Positions 59,287 to 64,000 of a stretch of DNA of 64,000 nucleotides are shown one piece after another. Position 1 is the first letter of the stretch. Each line of letters opens with the position of its first letter. A program made the translations under genes and the position numbers. The notes under the pieces are model-generated. The model ran no database searches. It had not been told where the DNA came from and worked only from the letters and a program-made list of their open reading frames with translations. The stretch spans positions 61,213 through 125,212 of the forward strand of contig CAZKMR010000003.1 of the NCBI GenBank assembly GCA_964553795.1, given 5' to 3'. Source of the DNA: JADLHS01 sp964553795. GTDB lineage: Bacteria; Verrucomicrobiota; Verrucomicrobiia; Limisphaerales; JADLHS01.

Positions 59287-61272
59287 TCAGACTACTTCGG
59301 TGCCGGCGAATGACAATGCCTCCTCCAACCACGTGTCCGATCCCAGCACCGCTTGACGCTGCTTGTAAGCGAGGCGTTGTGCCCGTCGCTGCGCCAGCTT
59401 GAACGCCATTCCTGCGGCGCGCCGCCAACCGGGCGGCTTCTGGACTACGATTCGGCGCACCGCAGTCTGAAGTGAAACCGGCAGAAAGCGGCGGACCAGT
59501 TCGTCTTCAGCGCTGACAAAAGCCTGCGCGCTGCCCGGGTCGCCTTGCCGGCCTGCGCGTCCGAACAATTGCCGATCTACGCGACCCGATTCGTGCCGCT
59601 CGGTCGCAATGACGTGCAGTCCCCCGCGCTCCGCCACGCCGTGACCGAGTTTAATGTCCGTACCGCGACCGGCCATGTTGGTCGCGATGGTAATACGTCC
59701 CGGTTCGCCCGCCAAAGCGACGATTTCCGCTTCTTCGCCCAGGCGAGTGGCGTTCAGAACTTTTGCCCCTAACCCAAGATTCGCCAGACGAAGTGCCAAA
59801 TTCTCACTGGCCACAACACTGCGCGTTCCAACCAGAATGGGGCGACCCAATCCATGTACGCGCTGGATTTCCGTCACGACGGCGTTCCACTTCTCCGCTT
59901 CCGTTGCGAAGAATTGGTCCGGCCATTGTTCGCGCTGGCACGGGCGGTTGACCGGAATCGCCACGACCGGCAAGCCATACACCTGCCAGAATTCGCCCGT
60001 CGCCTCACGTCCGGTGCCGGTCATACCGGCAAGTTTGTGGAAACAGCGGAAAAAGCGTTGAAAACTCAGGCGCGCGATGGTTTCGCTCGGGTCGGACAAC
60101 GCCAATCCTTCCTTCGCTTCGATAGCCTGATGAATACCCTCGCGCCAGGTTCTTTGGGGCATCGGACGACCCGTGAATTCGTCCACGATCACGATTTTGC
60201 CGTCCACCACGATGTAATGCTTGTCTCGGACGAAAAACTCCCGCGCCACCAGCGCTTGCCGAATCAGTTCCATGCGCCGGTCGTTACCGCGCCACAGCCC
60301 GGGTAATCGTCCTGCTGCCTCGGCAAGTTTATCGCGGCCCGCGTCGGTCAGTTCGATTTCCTTGTAGCGGGAATTTCGTTCGTAATGTTCCTCCACCTCG
60401 AGGCCGGAAACGATCTGTTCGGCCAGAATCCCCGCTTCCTTCAGCAAATCGTTCTTGGTCGGGGCCGAGATGATCAGCGGCGTTACCGCTTCATCAATCA
60501 ACAGGCTATCGGCTTCGTCCACAATCGCGGTATGGACGCCGCGCATGACGAGACTATCGGGAGTCTGCATGGGCGCAATCCAACGACGAATCAGGCGACG
60601 GGTAGGATTCGCCACGCCTCCCAATCGCAACCGATCGCGCAAAAAGTCCGCGAGCAATTCCTTGCTGGTCGTGTAAGTGATATCGGCGGCATAACCTTTT
60701 TGCCGCGCCATCGCGTCCATTGCACCGGTCACCGTGCCGACCGATACCCCGCAAACCGTATAAAGTGGACGCAGCCAGGCGGCATCGCGTTCCACCAGAT
60801 AATCGTTCACCGTCACCACGTGACAGGGTCGTTTGGTCCAACCGGCCAGAACTGCCGCCAGCCCGGCGGTCAGCGTCTTGCCCTCGCCCGTGGCCATCTC
60901 GGCCAGACAACCGCGATAAAGCGCCAGCGCCCCCATCAATTGCACCGGAAATGGATGCAATCCAAGTTGCCGTCGCGCCGCTTCCCGGATGCCCGCTAAT
61001 GCCGTGAGCACGACTTCGTCCGGAATTCGTCCGCCGCGCCGAAACCGCGCGCGCATTTCCATCAAGCGCGCGTGCAACGGCGCATCCGCCAAATCCCGCC
61101 ATTCCGTCTCGTGCGAAACAATTGTGGCCGCGTCCGTTTCCAACCGTTGCACGCGGCGCACATGACGTTGATACGCGCCAACGGCCCGGTTCACCGCCGC
61201 ATCCAATCCCCGCAGCACGCGCGGCGGCACGCGATAATCAAGGCGATGATATTCCTGCGAGGGCGAGTTCAC
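59287..61272 (-). CDS. SecA-like preprotein translocase ATPase, short form
   Basis: All SecA motor motifs are present. These are Walker A MATGEGKT (126-133), VTVNDYLVERDA, Walker B VDEADSLLID (251-260), GMTGT, NMAGRGTDIKLG and GRAGRQGDPG. Canonical SecA has about 830-950 residues. This one has 661 and stops about 80 residues after the last motor motif, so most of the C-terminal helical scaffold/wing region and the zinc-binding tail are missing. The GTG start lies 4 bases after the M50 gene stop. It is the nearest upstream neighbour of the giant LEPR-XLL gene in the same orientation, so a specialised SecA paralogue for that substrate is the natural inference. It is unlikely to be the only SecA of the cell. 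Confidence 0.9.
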   Translation of the reverse strand: MNSPSQEYHRLDYRVPPRVLRGLDAAVNRAVGAYQRHVRRVQRLETDAATIVSHETEWRDLADAPLHARLMEMRARFRRGGRIPDEVVLTALAGIREAARRQLGLHPFPVQLMGALALYRGCLAEMATGEGKTLTAGLAAVLAGWTKRPCHVVTVNDYLVERDAAWLRPLYTVCGVSVGTVTGAMDAMARQKGYAADITYTTSKELLADFLRDRLRLGGVANPTRRLIRRWIAPMQTPDSLVMRGVHTAIVDEADSLLIDEAVTPLIISAPTKNDLLKEAGILAEQIVSGLEVEEHYERNSRYKEIELTDAGRDKLAEAAGRLPGLWRGNDRRMELIRQALVAREFFVRDKHYIVVDGKIVIVDEFTGRPMPQRTWREGIHQAIEAKEGLALSDPSETIARLSFQRFFRCFHKLAGMTGTGREATGEFWQVYGLPVVAIPVNRPCQREQWPDQFFATEAEKWNAVVTEIQRVHGLGRPILVGTRSVVASENLALRLANLGLGAKVLNATRLGEEAEIVALAGEPGRITIATNMAGRGTDIKLGHGVAERGGLHVIATERHESGRVDRQLFGRAGRQGDPGSAQAFVSAEDELVRRFLPVSLQTAVRRIVVQKPPGWRRAAGMAFKLAQRRAQRLAYKQRQAVLGSDTWLEEALSFAGTEVV

Positions 61273-61276
61273 GGCC

Positions 61277-63427
61277 TCAAAGTTGATAACGCTTCTGCAA
61301 CAACTGCCACAAACGCCGCGTCCAACGGGGCAGCAACGGTTCAGGCTTTAGATCAAAGCGAATCTTGCCCGAACGCCCGTCCAGCAACGCGATTTCCTCC
61401 GAAGCGCGCACGCTGGCTTGCACCTCGAAGAATGGCTCCGCGGCGCGTTGTCCTTGCGGATCGTCCGCCGCCACCGCCACCTCCCCGCCGGCCAACCAAC
61501 CCAATGCCGCCGAAGGCAACGTGCGTTGCTCGCCGGGAATCACTTTCCAATCGCTGACGGCCACCACGGGCGCGACTTGACCGGTCAATCGCACTTCTGC
61601 TCCCGGCAATTGCCGCGCGAACAACGCATCGCCGTCCTCCTGTCTCACAATCGCGAGAAAACGAAACGATTCCGGATTCAACAGCAGCCCGAGATGATTT
61701 CCGCGCGTGACCCAGCGACCCAACAAAGCGTCCACGCCGGGCGCGACCCAAATCCCATCATGCCGTGCGCGCACTTCCAAAGCCGCGGCGTCCCCCTGGA
61801 ATTTCCGCAATTCCTGTTCACACGCGCTGAGTTGTGCCTGCAAGGGTTTGACACTGGCTACTTCGCTAGACGTGGCTTTCAGCAAACGCGCTTCGAGTTC
61901 GCTCCGCCGGGCTTGTGTGTGCTGAATCTGCAATTCCAGTTCGCGATTGTGAAAGCGCAACAACGGTTGCCCGCGACTGACTTTCGTCCCGGACGCCACC
62001 AAAATTTCGGCGACGTATCCGGGCGTTTCGTTGATGACCTCGCTTCGTTCAGTCGCCCGCAACACGCCCGGAGCGCGAAAATGATGCGGAAACGGAACGA
62101 ACTGCAATAACCCAATCACCACCGCCGCGAGTCCGGCACTTACCGCTACCGCCCGAGGTCGCACTCGTTCCAGTCGCGGGCTCGACGCTAAGTAACCAAT
62201 GAACTTCCACAGCGGCACGGCCACCCACGAAATACCGCAGATGATCGCCATGACCACGCCCAGAATCAGAAACTTGTCCGCGACCACGAGCAGAATGCTG
62301 GCAAAGACAAACACCCGGTAGATGCCACTGGTGATTCCGAAGGTTGTGAGCCAACTCGCTTCCGCCCGCGTGCGCGCCGGCGATTCCGCTTTACGCACAC
62401 CAAACAATCCGCGCTCCGACAGAAAACGCAATTGTTGATTGGCGCGCTGGCTGAGGTTGGGAATCTCCAACAAATCGGAGAGCATGTAGTAACCGTCGAA
62501 ACGCAGCAGCGGATTGAGATTGAAAATCAACGTGGAAACCGACGCTACAATCACCGCGTTATACGCCAGCGTGTTTAAGACGCCTTCGCCGGTGCGCGCC
62601 CAGATCACTGCGGCAATGGCGGCAAAGAAAACTTCAACGATCATTCCCGCCGCTCCCACCAGCATCCGATGACGCCGACTCCGGAAACTCCACGCGCTGG
62701 TCGCATCCATGTACGGCACCGGCGTGAAAATCATTAGCATCACGCCCATCGCATGAACTTCACCGCCGAATTTCCGGCAAAAGAATGCGTGACCAAACTC
62801 ATGGAGCGTTTTGATCAAAATCAGCGAGACATACAGCAGCGGCAAATTCCCCGGCGCGAGGACGCCATTGGTCTGCGCGCGAAACGCATCCCAATTATCC
62901 GCCACCATTTTTATTCCCGCCCCAACCACGATCAGCCACAACACGGCACCAAACCAACTGATGCACTTTCCCACCACCGGCAGCGCCCGCACCAGAAACC
63001 GATCCGGATCGAGCAACGGAAACCGCATGAACATGATGTTCGTCAGCCGCGCGCGAAACTCCCGCTGCTTCCGTTTTTGGTATCGCTGAAATAATTGGGC
63101 TGTGTCCGCCGCAATATTGTATTGCAGCAGATTGGCAAAATAGAGTTGGGCCAGCAGTTGAATGGCCGCTTCCTGCCCGGGCGCATCATCGGGAAAACGA
63201 TTGAGACACTCCTGCCAAACCTCCTGCACCGTGCGATCCGGCCGCAACCGCGCCACAAACTCATACGCCGCCGGAGTCAGTCGGAAGAATGTGTTGTTGA
63301 ACGGATCTTCCAACACAATCCACCGCTCGCAACGAAAATTTTGCCGCCGCACCCGCACACTCGGACGCAGACTCAATCGCTGCTGCGCGATGCGATACCA
63401 GCTTTCGCTAAAAGTGGCGTTAGGCAT
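61277..63427 (-). CDS. PqqD-like / M50 site-2 protease / HlyD-like fusion protein
   Basis: Three parts can be seen. Residues of about 15-105 resemble a PqqD-type peptide-binding domain. A multi-spanning membrane part (about 150-430) has an M50 zinc-protease motif HEFGH (209-213) and the partner motif FNLNPLLRFDGYYMLSD. After a further membrane helix near 425-445, a HlyD-like arm shows TPGYVAEILVASGTKVSRGQPLLRF split by a coiled-coil-like region (HTQARRSELEARLLKA). The C-terminus (KIRFDLKPEPLLPRWTRRLW) is typical of these fusions. Such proteins are found with membrane-fusion partners in unusual secretion clusters. It precedes the SecA-like gene by 4 bases. Whether it cuts the cargo or only forms a channel support is unknown. 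Confidence 0.88.
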   Translation of the reverse strand: MPNATFSESWYRIAQQRLSLRPSVRVRRQNFRCERWIVLEDPFNNTFFRLTPAAYEFVARLRPDRTVQEVWQECLNRFPDDAPGQEAAIQLLAQLYFANLLQYNIAADTAQLFQRYQKRKQREFRARLTNIMFMRFPLLDPDRFLVRALPVVGKCISWFGAVLWLIVVGAGIKMVADNWDAFRAQTNGVLAPGNLPLLYVSLILIKTLHEFGHAFFCRKFGGEVHAMGVMLMIFTPVPYMDATSAWSFRSRRHRMLVGAAGMIVEVFFAAIAAVIWARTGEGVLNTLAYNAVIVASVSTLIFNLNPLLRFDGYYMLSDLLEIPNLSQRANQQLRFLSERGLFGVRKAESPARTRAEASWLTTFGITSGIYRVFVFASILLVVADKFLILGVVMAIICGISWVAVPLWKFIGYLASSPRLERVRPRAVAVSAGLAAVVIGLLQFVPFPHHFRAPGVLRATERSEVINETPGYVAEILVASGTKVSRGQPLLRFHNRELELQIQHTQARRSELEARLLKATSSEVASVKPLQAQLSACEQELRKFQGDAAALEVRARHDGIWVAPGVDALLGRWVTRGNHLGLLLNPESFRFLAIVRQEDGDALFARQLPGAEVRLTGQVAPVVAVSDWKVIPGEQRTLPSAALGWLAGGEVAVAADDPQGQRAAEPFFEVQASVRASEEIALLDGRSGKIRFDLKPEPLLPRWTRRLWQLLQKRYQL

Positions 63428-63431
63428 TGGG

Positions 63432-63466
63432 AGTCAGTAGTTGGTAGTCAGTGGTCAGTGGCTAGT
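63432..63466 (+). repeat. Tandem heptamer array, left flank of the four-helix-bundle gene
   Basis: Five contiguous heptamers follow the consensus RGTYRGT (AGTCAGT, AGTTGGT, AGTCAGT, GGTCAGT, GGCTAGT, the last degenerate). The array begins 5 bases upstream of the M50 start codon and overlaps the stop codon of the four-helix-bundle gene. The opposite flank carries the same unit in inverted orientation. Confidence 0.75.
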
Positions 63467-63842
63467 CGCGCTCGACTGACTGCTCGCGGCCGCTGGATTT
63501 CAAATAGGCGTTCAACTGCGGTGCTAAATTGTTCACCAGCGGTTTGAGTTTTTCTACGTCAGCAGTTTGCAAAAGCTTCCGGCGATACGCGCGTCGCAGA
63601 AAATGTTGGGTTTCATTCAATGAACCACGCGCCGTGCGAACAAACCGTCTATTGTCAGCGTAACTGCCGCGCCCGGTTCCTTCCGCGATGTTTGCGCCTA
63701 CACTGTCGGCGGCCCGCACGATTTGCCTCCCAACAGTCTCCCGCGCAAATCCATCCCAACTCAGGACGATCTCCCAAATGGAATCAGCCAGATCCTCAGA
63801 TAACTGATATACCCGTAATTTCTCAAAGTTCGTTCTATTCAT
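63462..63842 (-). CDS. Four-helix-bundle protein (23S rRNA intervening-sequence/S23 type)
   Basis: The sequence matches the small four-helix-bundle family: MNRTNFEKLRVYQLSEDLAD at the start, VGRQIVRAADSVGANIAEG in the second helix, RRFVRTARGSLNETQHFLRRA in the third. The ATG at 63842 is preferred over a GTG at 63875 that lies inside a repeat array. Members occur in rRNA intervening sequences and scattered through genomes, and are distantly related to the Avd accessory protein of diversity-generating retroelements. Function is unknown. It splits an otherwise compact secretion operon and is flanked by inverted heptamer arrays, so it looks like an inserted cassette. No reverse transcriptase or variable repeat is nearby. 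Confidence 0.85.
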   Translation of the reverse strand: MNRTNFEKLRVYQLSEDLADSIWEIVLSWDGFARETVGRQIVRAADSVGANIAEGTGRGSYADNRRFVRTARGSLNETQHFLRRAYRRKLLQTADVEKLKPLVNNLAPQLNAYLKSSGREQSVERD

Positions 63843-63869
63843 ACGCTGAAGCCCGGAATTGCATATTGT

Positions 63870-63904
63870 CACCACTACTGACCACCAACCACTGACTACT
63901 AACT
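63870..63904 (-). repeat. Tandem heptamer array, right flank, inverted to the left array
   Basis: Read on the minus strand, the heptamers again follow RGTYRGT (AGTTAGT, AGTCAGT, GGTTGGT, GGTCAGT, then AGTGGTG, which is degenerate). This is the reverse complement orientation of the left array at 63432-63466. It overlaps the TAG stop codon of the upstream membrane-fusion-like gene, whose last codons TGG TGG TAG are made of repeat sequence. Confidence 0.75.
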
Positions 63905-64000
63905 ACCACCACAATTTCATCCGCAGGAAATCCACGGTGCGATGCGTGAGAATCCAGAACAGCGTCCGCTTCTCCACGTTCAATTTGCACAACCCGCTCA
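63903..64000 (-). CDS. HlyD-type membrane-fusion protein, C-terminal end only
   Basis: The minus-strand frame is open from the window edge down to a TAG at 63903-63905, encoding SGLCKLNVEKRTLFWILTHR and then TVDFLRMKLWW. A short basic strand followed by a T/H-RxVDFLR helix is what I associate with the C-termini of HlyD/RND-type adaptor proteins that accompany PqqD-M50-HlyD fusions. With only about 31 residues, the family call is tentative. It lies upstream of the M50 gene in the same orientation, separated only by the four-helix-bundle cassette. Confidence 0.45.
   Translation of the reverse strand, partial: SGLCKLNVEKRTLFWILTHRTVDFLRMKLWW

Noticed and set aside
63432..63904. CRISPR array or diversity-generating retroelement
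   Set aside because: The heptamers are contiguous without spacers, and there is no reverse transcriptase, template repeat or Cas gene. Only the distant Avd resemblance of the four-helix-bundle protein suggested it.

Overview
The window looks like a chromosome segment of a GC-rich, Gram-negative soil or freshwater verrucomicrobium, most likely of the Pedosphaera/Limisphaerales type. The reasons are the orphan pseudopilin with an H-X9-DG tail, LamG- and Ig-rich secreted proteins, GH127/ThuA/UxaE-type sugar genes, and a giant protein that opens with a LEPR-XLL motif. The taxonomic call is inference. I saw no rRNA, tRNA, CRISPR, insertion sequence or phage gene.

Region 1 (1-6.9 kb, mostly + strand): the 3' end of a sensor histidine kinase and its LuxR-type response regulator, a secreted Ig/LamG protein, an orphan H-X9-DG pseudopilin, and a GH39 glycosidase gene broken by a single in-frame TAA between its two catalytic glutamates.

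Region 2 (6.9-25.6 kb, - strand, read from 25.6 kb downwards) is a sugar-utilisation locus. An AraC-family regulator diverges from it at 25.7 kb. First comes a tightly packed, partly ATGA-overlapping cassette: aldo/keto reductase, UxaE-family epimerase, aldonolactonase, Zn-dependent dehydrogenase and FucP-type symporter. Then come a CE1-like esterase, GH62, GH74, two GH29, GH127 and a ThuA-domain protein. Together these fit uptake and breakdown of a fucosylated or L-galactosylated, arabinosylated xyloglucan. The released 6-deoxyhexose or L-galactose would be oxidised without phosphorylation.

Region 3 (26.7-29.9 kb): one multidomain GH5 glucanase with its own upstream region. It shares a 25-bp near-palindromic site with the upstream side of the esterase-GH block.

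Region 4 (30.4-64.0 kb, all - strand) is the most unusual part. In transcription order it holds a membrane-fusion-like protein (only its end is present), an inserted four-helix-bundle gene between inverted arrays of heptamers, a PqqD-M50 protease-HlyD fusion, a short SecA-like ATPase, a giant LEPR-XLL protein of 8,820 residues, a secreted protein of unknown function, and a beta-barrel porin. The last three genes are linked by ATGA overlaps. No type I ABC transporter is visible. I read this as a dedicated export apparatus with its giant surface or extracellular substrate. The giant protein is built hierarchically: 25 canonical units of about 120-128 residues in blocks of 4, 9 and 12, separated by four cap modules, then eight Ig-like repeats, then about 2,000 residues rich in RTX-type calcium-binding repeats.
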